DNA of 64,000 nt from an uncultured Thermoanaerobaculia bacterium (GCA_951812325.1 OX638294.1:2396859-2460858), one strand, 5' to 3'; numbered from the stretch's first letter, positions 54,237 through 63,802 are shown. The notes: generated from the sequence alone by a model not told the origin. A program made the numbers and translations.

Positions 54237-55451
54237 CTACAGCGGCAGGACCTCGCACGGATCCCCGGCAGCGGCGGGGGCGCTGCGCTTCGGGACTCGG
54301 ACGAGTCCGGAACCGGCGCCGTAGGCAACCAGGTCGTGGGAGCCCAGGGGCGGCCGTGGATTCGCGAGCACGAGCCCGGACCCGGTGCGGAGCCGGCAGG
54401 GCAGGAAACGGTCACGCCACTTCGCGCCCGGCAGGTCACCCTCGAGCCGGGCCCTCAGGGCGCCCTGCCAGTAGCTGTCCTGCACGCCCGTCATGCGGCG
54501 CAGGAGGGGGCGCACCAGCAGCCACCAGGTGACCATGGCCGAGGCGGGATTGCCGGGCAGGCCGAACACCCACCCGCGGTCGTGGCGGGCGGCCACCAGA
54601 GGCTTGCCGGGCTGGATCGCCACCGCGTCGAACAGGATGCGGCAGCCGAGACCCGTGTCGCCGAGAACCTGCTCGACGAAGTCGAACTCGCCCATGGAGA
54701 CGCCGCCGGAGATCAGGAGCACGTCCGACTCCAGCCCGCGTTCGACCTTCGCCCGCAGCTCGGCGGGATCGTCCCGCGCGATGCCGAGCGAGCGGGCCTC
54801 GATGCCCAGTTGCGAGAGAGCGGCCCGCAGGAAGTCGCGGTGCGAGTCCCGCAGCTGGCCGGGTGCCGGTTCCGCTTCGGCCGGCACCACTTCGTCGCCG
54901 GTCGAGAGCGTGGCAACGGTGGGACGGCGGTACACCGCCGCCTGATGAATGCCATGGGTCGCCAGCAGGCCGGCCCCGCCGGGGGTCAACGGTTCTCCCG
55001 CCGCCAACAGCGGCCCGCCAACCGCACTGACCTCGGCACGGCGCCGGATGTGGCTGTCGGCCGGCACCGGCTCCACGATGCGGACAGCTCCCGCAGGGCC
55101 TGTTTCGTCGGCGGCTTCGAACGCGGTCTGTTCGATCGGGATCACCCGGTCCGCCCCGGAGGGCGCCGGCGCTCCGGTCATGATCCGCATGGCCGCGCCG
55201 GAGCGGAGTTCCGCTCCGGGCGGGTCGCCGGCGGCAACGATTCCCTCGACGGGCAGCACGGTTCCCGATTCCACGTCGGCTCCGAGGGCGAAGCCGTCCA
55301 TCGCCGAGACATCGTGGGCGGGCACGTCCACGGTGGCGGTGAGGCCCTCGGCCAGCACCCGACCGAGCGCGTCTGCCCGGGAGACCCGCTCGACTCCGAG
55401 AGTCTGCACCTCCGCCGCGATGGCGGTCCAGGCTTCCTCGGGGGAGAGCAT
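54237..55451 (-). CDS. moeA: Molybdopterin molybdenumtransferase
   Basis: 404 residues. MoeA signatures: VDVPAHDVSAMDGFALGA, MTGAPAPSGADRVIPIEQ, STGDEVV, DSHRDFLRAALSQLG and LLISGGVSMGEFDFVEQVL, FGLPGNPASAMVTWW. It inserts molybdate into adenylated molybdopterin. Single gene here; molybdoenzymes often include the formate dehydrogenases that use selenocysteine, which would sit well with the nearby tRNA-Sec, but no such enzyme is in view. Confidence 0.95.
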   Translation of the reverse strand: MLSPEEAWTAIAAEVQTLGVERVSRADALGRVLAEGLTATVDVPAHDVSAMDGFALGADVESGTVLPVEGIVAAGDPPGAELRSGAAMRIMTGAPAPSGADRVIPIEQTAFEAADETGPAGAVRIVEPVPADSHIRRRAEVSAVGGPLLAAGEPLTPGGAGLLATHGIHQAAVYRRPTVATLSTGDEVVPAEAEPAPGQLRDSHRDFLRAALSQLGIEARSLGIARDDPAELRAKVERGLESDVLLISGGVSMGEFDFVEQVLGDTGLGCRILFDAVAIQPGKPLVAARHDRGWVFGLPGNPASAMVTWWLLVRPLLRRMTGVQDSYWQGALRARLEGDLPGAKWRDRFLPCRLRTGSGLVLANPRPPLGSHDLVAYGAGSGLVRVPKRSAPAAAGDPCEVLPL

Positions 55452-55550
55452 GGGGCGTTACTACCTGAGCGGTCGGGCCTTCGTCAATCGGGCGCCGCCG
55501 GGCGCCGGGGGAGTAGAGAACCACACCACGGCAACAGCGGTTCTCCGGGT

Positions 55551-55590
55551 GCGCGGACCTTCTGGTCCGCTGCCGCCGAAGGCGGCCAGA
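55551..55590. repeat. Dispersed double-hairpin element, copy 2
   Basis: Second copy of the element at 40041-40080 (about 36 of 40 bases). Here both palindromes are perfect: GCGGACC-TTCT-GGTCCGC and GCCGCC-GAA-GGCGGC. It lies between pilC and moeA. Confidence 0.6.
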
Positions 55591-55681
55591 GTCTGGCGAG
55601 CTTGCTGCGGCGCTGCGGCGCGGGCTGCGGGCCCCGCGGCCCGGAAGCGGCCGCCGCGAGGCTCCGGCGCTCGAGCCGCCG

Positions 55682-56824
55682 TCACCCGATCTGCGTCAGC
55701 GCCGCGTACATGGGCAGGTACATCGAAACCACGATGGCGCCGATCACGATGCCGAGGACGCTGATCAGCGCCGGTTCGAGGAGCTTCATCATGGCGTCGA
55801 CGTCGTTGTCGACCTCTTCCTCGTAGAAATCGGCGATGCGGGTCAGCATGGGGCTCAGGGTGCCGGTCTGTTCGCCGACGTGGACGATCTGGCAGAGCAT
55901 GGCCGGGAAGATCTTCGTGCGGCGCAGAGACTGGTTGATGGGCAGGCCCTGTTCGACTTCGCGGCGCACCCTGCGGAGCGCGTCCGCGACGACGACGTTG
56001 CCGGCGGCGTCGGCGGCGATGGACAGGGCGCTCAGGATGGGAATGCCCGACGAGAGCAGGATGGACAGGCTGCGACAGGTGCGGCCGGTGACGATGCGCA
56101 GCATGAGCTTGCCGACGACGGGCAGCCGCAGCAGAAGGCGGTCGGCCGCTTCCCGGCCGCGACGGGTACGGAGCAGCCGGTTGGCGGCGAAGCCGGCCGC
56201 GACGGCGAGGGCGGCCAGCACCAGCACCCAGGTGCCGATGAAGTCACTGACGCCGACCACGAGCCGGGTCAGAAGCGGCAGGTCGCCGCCCATGTCGTCG
56301 AAGAGGTGCTGAAACACGGGGATCACCTTCCAGAGGATCAGGAAGACGACCGCGGCCGCCACGGCGAGGATGGCGGCCGGATAGGTCAGGGCGGAACGCA
56401 CCTGATTGCGCAGCCTGGCGACGTTCTCGATGTGGGTCGCCAGCCGGTCCATCACGGTGTTCAGAGCGCCGCTGGCCTCGCCCGACGCGACGAGGTTGAC
56501 GTAGAGATCGCCGAACGCGCGCGGCCGGCGTCGCATCGCGTCGGCAAGGCCGGAACCCGCTTCGACCTCCGCGCGCACTCCGAGCAGGACCTTTCGCAAG
56601 CCGGGGTGCTGACCCTCGACGGCCAGGATCTCCAGGCTCTGGAGCAGCGGCAGGCCGGCGCCGAGCAGGACCGCGAACTGGCGGCTGAAGACGGCGAGCG
56701 TCCTGGGGCCGATGCGCCGGCCCGGCCGCCACCAGGCGGCCTGCCGATCCTGCCGGGGTTCAACCTCGACCCCGTCCTGGTCGGGTCCGAGGGCCTCGTC
56801 GTCGTCGAGCCAGCGGGGGAGCAT
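55682..56824 (-). CDS. pilC: Type IV pilus / type II secretion inner-membrane platform protein PilC/GspF
   Basis: 380 residues with two GspF domains: FSRQFAVLLGAGLPLLQSLE then, in the second, TGRTCRSLSILLSSGIPILS and MLCQIVHVGEQTGTLSPMLT, each followed by long membrane helices. It is the inner-membrane platform of type IV pili or T2SS. No pilB, pilT or prepilin genes flank it, so the system is either spread over the genome or the gene is an orphan here. The N-terminus has an extra charged ~40 residues. Confidence 0.92.
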   Translation of the reverse strand: MLPRWLDDDEALGPDQDGVEVEPRQDRQAAWWRPGRRIGPRTLAVFSRQFAVLLGAGLPLLQSLEILAVEGQHPGLRKVLLGVRAEVEAGSGLADAMRRRPRAFGDLYVNLVASGEASGALNTVMDRLATHIENVARLRNQVRSALTYPAAILAVAAAVVFLILWKVIPVFQHLFDDMGGDLPLLTRLVVGVSDFIGTWVLVLAALAVAAGFAANRLLRTRRGREAADRLLLRLPVVGKLMLRIVTGRTCRSLSILLSSGIPILSALSIAADAAGNVVVADALRRVRREVEQGLPINQSLRRTKIFPAMLCQIVHVGEQTGTLSPMLTRIADFYEEEVDNDVDAMMKLLEPALISVLGIVIGAIVVSMYLPMYAALTQIG

Positions 56825-56870
56825 CGGTCAGCGGCCTTCCGGGACGCCGGCGCCGGGCCCGTGATCGAGA

Positions 56871-57578
56871 TCAGTTCGTCGCCGGCTCCCCCGTCGTTGC
56901 GCTGTCCGCAGCTTCAGCCTGCAGATCGTCCGAAGTTCTGAGGCTCTCCAGCAGAATGAGCAGATGGTTGTTGATCCGAGCGGCCGAGTCCGCGTTGTCG
57001 ACCACCGGATGGTCGTAGACGAGAGTGACGAGTCGGTTCGCGGTCGGATGGACCATGAAGAGCCGGATCCGCTGGAGCGTCGCTCCGTCCTCGGTCCGGA
57101 ATCGCCCGCGGGTGTACCGGGATGGTCCGAAGGGACCATGGATGAGCTGGCCGCCAACGCCCAGGAACTCGCCTCCCGGCAGCGCCTCGAAGAGCGTCCG
57201 ATGCTCTTCCCCGATGACGTCGAGCGCGGAAACGTCCGCCAGTTCGATGTGGCTCTCGACGGGCTCGCCAAGCTCGAGACGGATCGTGCCCGGAGGCCCG
57301 GGGGGCGTTTCTGTCGTCTCGATGAGTTCGCAGGCAAGCTCCAGCGGATGGTCGCCGAGCTCGACCTGCGCGCAGCCGTCCGGGAGATAGGCAACGCCGA
57401 GCCCTTCCGCCTCCAGGAGGATCCGCACCGGGCCGGTTTCCTCCGGCGCGGGCGCTCCCTGGCAGCCGATGTGCATGGTCGAAACACCTGTACAGACCAA
57501 GACGGAAACAGCCGCCCGGAATGCGATTCGGAGCGACCCGGGGCCCGGCGGAACAGGGATCGGGAGGCGCCTCGACAT
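56871..57578 (-). CDS. Putative lipoprotein of unknown function
   Basis: 235 residues. Signal segment FRAAVSVLVCTGVSTMHIGC with a lipobox Cys. The mature part contains RILLEAEGLGVAYLPDGC, ELACELIETTETPPGPPGTI and LFMVHPTANRLVTLVYDHPV; no family is recognised. It is 46 bases from pilC on the same strand, and divergent from the asparagine synthetase-like gene. Confidence 0.6.
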   Translation of the reverse strand: MSRRLPIPVPPGPGSLRIAFRAAVSVLVCTGVSTMHIGCQGAPAPEETGPVRILLEAEGLGVAYLPDGCAQVELGDHPLELACELIETTETPPGPPGTIRLELGEPVESHIELADVSALDVIGEEHRTLFEALPGGEFLGVGGQLIHGPFGPSRYTRGRFRTEDGATLQRIRLFMVHPTANRLVTLVYDHPVVDNADSAARINNHLLILLESLRTSDDLQAEAADSATTGEPATN

Positions 57579-57638
57579 AGCCGTGACAGTACCATGCGGG
57601 GAGAGTCAGACGACGGTCTCAACGGAGGGAGGAAGACG

Positions 57639-58967
57639 GTGGACAGACCGATCGCACGCGTTCTCAACCTGATCGACGACAGCGAACAGCGGCTGTGGAA
57701 CCTGACGCCGGACGAGGCCCGGCAACGGTTGCTGGGCGGCCCCGATGCGGTCCTCGGCATCGACGGGTCGTTCGCGCTCGCCGCGCGGCGCGGAGTGGAG
57801 GTCGTGTTGGCCCGCAGCCTCGACCGGCCGATGCGCTACTTCCTGGCCAAGGAGTCGTCCGGGCCGATGCTGGTCGTCGCCCAGCGCATCGACGAGATTC
57901 GGGATTGCCTCCTGGCCGAGGGCTACCTCGACCAGTTCCACCCGACGTACACGCGGATGGTCCCGGCGCATCACCGGACGACCCTGCGCCTGATCGGTTG
58001 CCCCGATCCGAACCCGACCCACGAGCGCTTCTTCGATCCACCGCGCGACACCCTGGCGCCGGACCTGGACCTGATCGGCGAGCGCTACGTCGAGGCCCTG
58101 ATGTTCGCGCTCCGCGGCTGGCTGGCGGCGATGCCGGAAGACAGGGCGCGGGAGCCGATCGGGGTCTGTTTCTCCGGCGGCATCGACAGCGGCGCCGTGT
58201 TGGTGGCGCTCCACCGCGCGCTGCTTGCGGGCGGTTCGACCGCCGCCCGGCTCAAGGCGTTCACGCTGCGCGTCGGCTACCGCGCCGACGACGCCGCCCA
58301 GGCGCGCGAGTTCCTCCGGCGCGTGGACCTCGAGATGCTGGGCGAGGAGATCGCGGTGGGCGCCGAGGCAGTCGATCCGCTGCGGGCGGTCGAGGTGATC
58401 GAGGACTACAAGCCGCTCGACGTCGAGTGCGCCGCGGTCGGTCTCGCGCTGCTGCGGGGCATCCGGGCGCGCTATCCCGATTGGCGGCTCCTGGTCGACG
58501 GCGACGGCGGGGACGAGAACCTGAAGGACTACCCGCTGGAGGAGAACCACGAACTGACGATCACCAGCGTGGTGGGCAACTCGATGCTCTACCAGGAGGG
58601 TTGGGGCGTCGACGCGATCAAGCACTCCCGGACCTACTCGGGCGGCCTGGGGAGGGCGACGGTCCGCACCCACGCGCCGGCCCGGCTGCTCGGGTTCGAG
58701 GGCTTCAGTCCGTTCACCCGTCCGGCGGTCATCGCGGTGGCCGAGGCGATCCCGTTCGACGCCCTGGTCGGCGGCTCGCACGAGGCCCTGTACGCGCTGA
58801 AGGGCGAAGTCGTGCGCCGCGGCATGAAGCGGGTGCTGGGGCTTGACTTCCCGGTCTTTCCCAAGCGCCGCTTTCAGGAGGGCGCGGCGTCGGCGGAGGT
58901 GTTCGCCGCCGCCTTCGACCGTCCGCCCGCGCAGTACCGCCGCCACTTCCAGTCGCTCTACGGTTAG
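57639..58967 (+). CDS. Asparagine synthetase-like protein, N-terminal glutaminase domain degenerate
   Basis: 442 residues from a GTG with GGAGGGAGGAAGACG before it. The C-terminal half is an AsnB-type ATP pyrophosphatase: GVCFSGGIDSGAVLVAL (SGGIDS from Ser179), KAFTLRVGY, LLVDGDGGDENLKDYP and LGFEGFSPFTRPAVIAVA. The N-terminal half retains only the look of a class II glutaminase (GIDGSFALAARRGVEVVLAR) and lacks the essential Cys2, so it probably uses ammonia or another nucleophile, or is a beta-lactam/lasso-peptide-type amide-forming enzyme. Adjacent to radical SAM and FAD genes. Confidence 0.8.
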   Translation: MDRPIARVLNLIDDSEQRLWNLTPDEARQRLLGGPDAVLGIDGSFALAARRGVEVVLARSLDRPMRYFLAKESSGPMLVVAQRIDEIRDCLLAEGYLDQFHPTYTRMVPAHHRTTLRLIGCPDPNPTHERFFDPPRDTLAPDLDLIGERYVEALMFALRGWLAAMPEDRAREPIGVCFSGGIDSGAVLVALHRALLAGGSTAARLKAFTLRVGYRADDAAQAREFLRRVDLEMLGEEIAVGAEAVDPLRAVEVIEDYKPLDVECAAVGLALLRGIRARYPDWRLLVDGDGGDENLKDYPLEENHELTITSVVGNSMLYQEGWGVDAIKHSRTYSGGLGRATVRTHAPARLLGFEGFSPFTRPAVIAVAEAIPFDALVGGSHEALYALKGEVVRRGMKRVLGLDFPVFPKRRFQEGAASAEVFAAAFDRPPAQYRRHFQSLYG

Positions 58968-59122
58968 GGCCCCGGACTCGTCGCTGACTCCGTGTCCGGG
59001 CCTGAGTCCCCACCTCCTCCTCACTGCGATCTCGCGCCGCGCCCGCGGCGCGGCGTTCTGCGGCGCACGCTGCCAGAACCGCCAGACCGCGATAGGGGGA
59101 ATGCCGTCAAGGAAGCCTCGAC

Positions 59123-60214
59123 ATGGCACTGACTCCGACGCCGCCAGACCGGGTCAGGGGGTTGCCGACCGGCTTCGATCCGGCCGCAGTGCGGGCGCTT
59201 CGGCCGCCCCGGCCCGTACCCGACCCCTGGCGACCCCAGGGAGTGACGGTTGAGCTCGAGCGCGAGCCCGACGGCGAACTGTGTCCGGCGGCAACCGTGT
59301 TCCTGACCGGGGCCGAGTGTCCGTTCACCTGCGTCTTCTGCGACCTGTGGCGCTTCACGATCCCTGGTCCGACGCCGGTGGGCGCGTTGCCGGCGCAGTT
59401 GCGATCGGCCCTGGAGGAGCTGCCCCGTCTGCTTCACGAGGCGGGTCTTACGCGCTGCGACCGGCTCAAGCTCTACAACGCGAGCAACTTCTTCGAGCCG
59501 CGCGCGGTGCCGAAGGCGGACCTGGAACCGATCGCGCGGCTCGCGGACGGATTCGCGCGGGTGGTCGTCGAGTGCCACCCGCGCCTCGTGGACGGCCGGG
59601 TGCGCCGTTTCGCCGACCGGCTCGAGGGTCGCCTGGAAGTCGCGATGGGCCTTGAGACGGTTCATCCGAGGGCCCTGCCGCGGCTCGGCAAGCAGTTGAC
59701 CCTGGAGCGGTTCGACCGCGCAGCCGCGCGGCTGCGCGCGGACGGAATCGACCTGCGGGTGTTCGTGCTCGTCGGCGTGCCCTTCGTGCCGGCGGAGGAG
59801 CAGGCTCGTTGGGCGGCTGCGAGCGTGCGGCATGCGGCTTTGGCCGGCGCGCGGTCGGTCGCGCTGATTCCGGTGCGGGGCGGCAACGGGGAGCTGGAAC
59901 GGCTGCAGCGGCTCGGGTCGTTTCGGGCGCCCGATCTGGAGTTGGTGGAGGAGGCGTTGGCGCGGAGCCTGGAGGCGGTGGCCGCTTCGCGTCGGCGTGT
60001 CGCCCGCGGGCCAGAAGACCCGCGTCACATGGAGGCGCTGGCGCGGGGGGTAGAGGCGACCCGCGGCGAGCCAGCGGTGCAGCTTGATCCCTGGGATCTT
60101 GAGCGGCTGGGTTCGGCGTGCGGCGCCTGCCGGGGCGCGCGGCTTGAGGCGATCCGGGAGATGAACCGGACGGGTGTGCCGCGGCGGACGGGTTGCGATG
60201 GGTGTGGGCGCTGA
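59123..60214 (+). CDS. Radical SAM enzyme of unknown specificity
   Basis: 363 residues. The 4Fe-4S motif ECPFTCVFCDLW is CxxxCxxC at Cys66, Cys70 and Cys73. Strand motifs KLYNASNFFEP and VMGLETV-type (VAMGLETVHPR) follow. A Cys-rich C-terminus (GSACGACRGARLE, GCDGCGR) may bind a second cluster. It resembles bacterial members of a family related to archaeosine-type RaSEA enzymes, but I cannot fix the substrate. The next gene begins 17 bases before this one stops. Confidence 0.8.
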   Translation: MALTPTPPDRVRGLPTGFDPAAVRALRPPRPVPDPWRPQGVTVELEREPDGELCPAATVFLTGAECPFTCVFCDLWRFTIPGPTPVGALPAQLRSALEELPRLLHEAGLTRCDRLKLYNASNFFEPRAVPKADLEPIARLADGFARVVVECHPRLVDGRVRRFADRLEGRLEVAMGLETVHPRALPRLGKQLTLERFDRAAARLRADGIDLRVFVLVGVPFVPAEEQARWAAASVRHAALAGARSVALIPVRGGNGELERLQRLGSFRAPDLELVEEALARSLEAVAASRRRVARGPEDPRHMEALARGVEATRGEPAVQLDPWDLERLGSACGACRGARLEAIREMNRTGVPRRTGCDGCGR

Positions 60215-61859
60215 GCGGCGCGAGGTCGTCATTGCCGGGGGTGGCTTCGCGGGGTCCATCCTCGCGCGGGCGCTCCGGGCGGAAGGCCGCGACGTGCTGC
60301 TGCTGGAGCGCGGCCGCCACCCGCGGTTCGCGCTTGGCGAGTCGTCCACGCCGCTCGCCAACCTGGCCCTGGAGCGGCTCGCGGTGCGCTACGAGTTCGA
60401 GGATCTGTGGGCGCTGGCCGCTCACGGGCGCTGGCGGCGCGGTTTGCCCGAGGTCGGCGGCGGGCTGAAGCGGGGTTTCTGTTTCTACGCCCACCGCCCT
60501 GGCCGGGCCTTCGAGCCGGGCGCGGCCAACAGTCGGCGCCTGGTCGTCGCCGCCTCGCCGGACGACGATGCCGCCGACAACCAGTGGCTGCGCGCGGACG
60601 TCGACCGCTTTCTGTTCGAGCGGGCGCGGGCCGAGGGCGTGGACTGCCGGGAGGACGCGGCGGTCGAGGTGATCTTTGTCCCGGACCCTCCGGACTCGTC
60701 CCCGGTCGACTCGTCCCCGGTCGACTCGTCCCCGCCGGACCCGTCCCCGGTCCGGATCCGGGCCGGCGCCCGCATCGTGGAGGCCGACCTGCTCATCGAC
60801 GCGACGGGGGGCTCACCGCTCGCCGAAGATCTCGGCGCGCGCCCGTTGCGGCCGCGGTTGCAGACGACCCTGGTGTACTCGCATTTCGACGGCGTCTCTT
60901 CCTTCGACCGCGGAGGCTGGCCGGACTCGCCCTTTCCCGAGCGCTGGAGCGCCGCCCACCACCTGCTGGAGGAGGGGTGGATGTACCAGCTCGCCTTCGA
61001 CGACGGTTCGCTCAGCGCGGGTGTGTTGCTTGCGGAGGATCGCCCGGCTGCCGCCGGGGCGATCGAGCGGTTGGCCGGCGGGCGCCGCGCGGCCGCGTCG
61101 GCTGCCGGCGGGGTGTTCGCCGGGCTGCTCGATCGCTACCCGTCGCTGGCTAGCCAGTTCGCCGGCCACCGGCCTCTGCGGGACCTGGAGGGGCGGTCCG
61201 GCGTCGCCTACCGTCGCGACCGTGCCGCCGGCCCGGGCTGGCTGCTCCTGCCCCACAGCTACGCCTTCGCCGACCCGATGTTCTCGACCGGGATCGCGTG
61301 GAGCCTGCTCGCCGTCGAGAGGATCGCCGATCTCTGCCGCGGGGGGTTGCCGGCGCCGGCGGCAGTCGAAAGCTACGGCCGGCTGCTGGCCGCGGAGGCG
61401 GACCACATCGACCGGCTGCTGGCGGCCGCCTACCGGACGATGGACGACTTCGAGAGCTTCACCGCCGCCGCGATGGCCTACTTCGCGGCCGCAAGCTTCG
61501 ACGAACTGCGCCAGCGGCTGCTCGACCCTCCGAACGAGGGGTGGTGCTGGCAGGGCTTCCTCGGGGCCGGCGGGGAGGTGCGTCACCGGCTGTTCGAGGA
61601 GCTCGACGAGCGTTCGGCCGGCGCCGCGAGCGCCCGCGCCCTGACGGACTGGATCGGACCCGCGATCGAACCCCGCAACCTGATCGGCCTCGCCGACCCG
61701 CTGCGGCGGAACGTCTACCCCGTCGACCTGACGGACATGCAGCGCCGTCAGGAGCGGATCGCGGCCCGCCTCGAAGTGGCGCCGGAGGATCTGCGGCGGC
61801 GATGGCCGCGGCTGCGGAGCCCGGATCGGATGCCGGACCAGGCCGGGGGGTACCGCTAG
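60198..61859 (+). CDS. FAD-dependent oxidoreductase / flavin-dependent halogenase-like protein
   Basis: 553 residues from ATG 60198. FAD site VVIAGGGFAGSILARAL at the N-terminus, then GESSTPLANLALE, the 'GESTTP' signature shared by flavin-dependent halogenases and geranylgeranyl-reductase-like enzymes. YAFADPMFSTGIAWSLLA matches the flavin-binding C-terminal motif. A WxWxIP halogenase loop is not evident, so halogenation is only one option. A 15-bp minisatellite encodes DSSPVDSSPVDSSPPDPSPV in a surface loop. It overlaps the radical SAM gene and probably acts in the same pathway. Confidence 0.75.
   Translation: MGVGAERREVVIAGGGFAGSILARALRAEGRDVLLLERGRHPRFALGESSTPLANLALERLAVRYEFEDLWALAAHGRWRRGLPEVGGGLKRGFCFYAHRPGRAFEPGAANSRRLVVAASPDDDAADNQWLRADVDRFLFERARAEGVDCREDAAVEVIFVPDPPDSSPVDSSPVDSSPPDPSPVRIRAGARIVEADLLIDATGGSPLAEDLGARPLRPRLQTTLVYSHFDGVSSFDRGGWPDSPFPERWSAAHHLLEEGWMYQLAFDDGSLSAGVLLAEDRPAAAGAIERLAGGRRAAASAAGGVFAGLLDRYPSLASQFAGHRPLRDLEGRSGVAYRRDRAAGPGWLLLPHSYAFADPMFSTGIAWSLLAVERIADLCRGGLPAPAAVESYGRLLAAEADHIDRLLAAAYRTMDDFESFTAAAMAYFAAASFDELRQRLLDPPNEGWCWQGFLGAGGEVRHRLFEELDERSAGAASARALTDWIGPAIEPRNLIGLADPLRRNVYPVDLTDMQRRQERIAARLEVAPEDLRRRWPRLRSPDRMPDQAGGYR
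60693..60752 (+). repeat. 15-bp in-frame minisatellite, four copies
   Basis: Four imperfect copies of GACTCGTCCCCGGTC in tandem inside the FAD-dependent enzyme gene, encoding Asp-Ser-Ser-Pro-Val repeats. The unit is a multiple of three, so changes in copy number alter only loop length. Confidence 0.9.
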
Positions 61860-62007
61860 CAGTCGACAGGCGATATCCCCGATGTACATGTCGGCAGGCG
61901 GGGCCCCGTGCTGCCGCCTCATGGGTCCGCGCATCAGGTGAACGGCCGCGACTGCGGCCTGTTCCCTGCGCCGCAGCGCGGCGAATGCTCGTAACATCCG
62001 AGGCCGG

Positions 62008-62679
62008 ATGACCGGCCGATTCATCACCTTCGAGGGCCTGGACGGCAGCGGCAAGTCGACGCAGCTCGATCGCCTGGCGCAGCGCCTGAAGGTCCGTGGA
62101 GTCGCCCATGTGGTGACCCGCGAGCCCGGCGGCACGCCCTTCGCCGACCTGTTGCGCGAGTTGTTCCTGAGCCGCGAGACGTCCCGTGTCGACGGCGTGG
62201 TCGAACTCATGCTCGTGTTCGCCAGCCGCCGCCAGCACCTGATCGAAGTGATCGAACCGGCCCTGGCCTCCGGCGCGGTCGTCCTGTGCGACCGCTTCAC
62301 GGACTCCACCTGCGCCTATCAGGGCGGGGGCCGCGGCGTGCCGCCGGAGTTGATCGCCGAGGTGGACCGGCTCGCCACCGGCTGCCGGGCGCCGGACCGC
62401 ACGCTCTTCTTCGACCTTTCGCCCGAGGAGGCGCGGCGGCGGCGGCGCGGCCGTACCGCCGACCGCATCGACCGGGAGAGTCTCGCCTTCTACCGCCGGG
62501 TCCGGGCGGCGTTCCGGGAACGGATCGCCGGCGACCCGGATCGCTTCCGCGTCATCGACGGGGCGGCGCCGATCGAAACGGTCGCGGAAGCCGTCGAGGA
62601 AGCGCTGAGCGACCTGCTCAAGCCGCCGGGGAGAGACCTGCGCGAGCCGAAGCGGAGAGACCGGGCAGGAAACGCATGA
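62008..62679 (+). CDS. tmk: Thymidylate kinase
   Basis: 223 residues. P-loop FEGLDGSGKSTQ at the N-terminus, DRF motif in VVLCDRFTDSTCAYQGGGRG, and the lid REPGGTP. It phosphorylates dTMP to dTDP. The C-terminal tail (PKRRDRAGNA) is basic and longer than usual. The stop overlaps the holB ATG (ATGA), so the two genes are coupled. Confidence 0.96.
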   Translation: MTGRFITFEGLDGSGKSTQLDRLAQRLKVRGVAHVVTREPGGTPFADLLRELFLSRETSRVDGVVELMLVFASRRQHLIEVIEPALASGAVVLCDRFTDSTCAYQGGGRGVPPELIAEVDRLATGCRAPDRTLFFDLSPEEARRRRRGRTADRIDRESLAFYRRVRAAFRERIAGDPDRFRVIDGAAPIETVAEAVEEALSDLLKPPGRDLREPKRRDRAGNA

Positions 62680-63800
62680 TTCGTGCCCCGGATCGACTGA
62701 GGGAACTCGCTGCTGCAGGCAGACTGTATCCATCGGTGATCCTCCACGGAGGCGAGGCCGGAGAGCGGCTCGCCCTTGCCGGAGAGATCGCCCGAACGCT
62801 GCTGTGCGAACGGGAGCGGGACCGGCGCCCCTGCGGCAAGTGCAAGCATTGCCGACGGATCGACCTCGAGGCCGACAGGATCCTCCATCCCGACCTCGTG
62901 CGGCCGCTGCTCTGCGAACGGGAGCCGGACAGGCACCCCTGCGGCGAGTGCGAGCGCTGCCGGTGGATCGACCTCGAGCTCGTGGCCGGCAGGGTCTTCC
63001 GCCGCGACTGCGTGCGGGAGCTGCTGTGCATCAAGAAGCCGGGCAAGCGGCGCCCCTGCGGCAGGTGCACGCAGTGTCAGCGGATTCCCGACCAGGTCTT
63101 CCATCCCGACGTCGTGTTCGCGCGCCGCGAGCCGAGGAAAAGCGACCCCAGGAAGAAAGAGCTGGTCATTTCCGTCGACAAGGTCCGGGCCCTCCTGCAG
63201 ACGGCCCAGGTGTCGCCATTCGAGGCCCGGGGCCAGGTGTTCGTCATCGTCGAAGCGGAGACCTTGCATCCGGCCGGCGCGAACGTGCTGCTCAAGACCC
63301 TCGAGGAGCCGGCCGACAGGTCGCCCAGGAACTTCCTGCTGCTCGCTTCGTCGGCGAACGAGTTGCTGCCCACCCTGCGCAGCCGGTCGCTGACCGTGTA
63401 TCTGGGGGCCGGCGCGGGCGCGGGCGACGAGGAGGAGGAGCTCGTGGCCGACCTCGTGGAGCTCTGGCGACAACGGCCCGGCGACCGCGCCTTCTCCCTG
63501 TGGGTCTCGGCCCTCGCCGGGCGTCTGGTCCGGGGAGGAGGCTTCGAGGACATCCGGGCGCGCCGGTGCTGGACGCGGGTCGCCGGTGCGCTGGCGTCCA
63601 CGGCCCGCGGCCTCAACGACCGTGCCGACCGGGCCGCTGCGCTGGCCCTGTCCGCCGACCTGCTGGACGCCCACCGATTGCGGCAGCGCTCGATCCGTCC
63701 TGATCGCATCATCGAAGGCCTCGCCGCGCGCCGCCTGCGGCGGGACCGGCCCGAGACCGGCTTCGCAAGCCTGGTGAACGAGCTGATGGGACCGCCCTGA
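62676..63800 (+). CDS. holB: DNA polymerase III delta' subunit with three tandem zinc modules
   Basis: 374 residues. Delta'/DnaX-like AAA+ fold: degenerate P-loop GGEAGERLALAGEIARTLL, the sensor-like VSVDKVR/ALLQTAQVSPFEAR, and LLKTLEEPADRSPRNFLLLAS. Its zinc module is triplicated: Cys44/53/56/59, Cys80/89/92/95 and Cys118/128/131/134, each LLC..PCGxCxxC. The copies are close at nucleotide level, spaced 36 and 38 residues. Normal delta' has one module. Reading frame is intact. tmk-holB is a widely conserved neighbour pair. Confidence 0.9.
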   Translation: MIRAPDRLRELAAAGRLYPSVILHGGEAGERLALAGEIARTLLCERERDRRPCGKCKHCRRIDLEADRILHPDLVRPLLCEREPDRHPCGECERCRWIDLELVAGRVFRRDCVRELLCIKKPGKRRPCGRCTQCQRIPDQVFHPDVVFARREPRKSDPRKKELVISVDKVRALLQTAQVSPFEARGQVFVIVEAETLHPAGANVLLKTLEEPADRSPRNFLLLASSANELLPTLRSRSLTVYLGAGAGAGDEEEELVADLVELWRQRPGDRAFSLWVSALAGRLVRGGGFEDIRARRCWTRVAGALASTARGLNDRADRAAALALSADLLDAHRLRQRSIRPDRIIEGLAARRLRRDRPETGFASLVNELMGPP

Positions 63801-63802
63801 GC

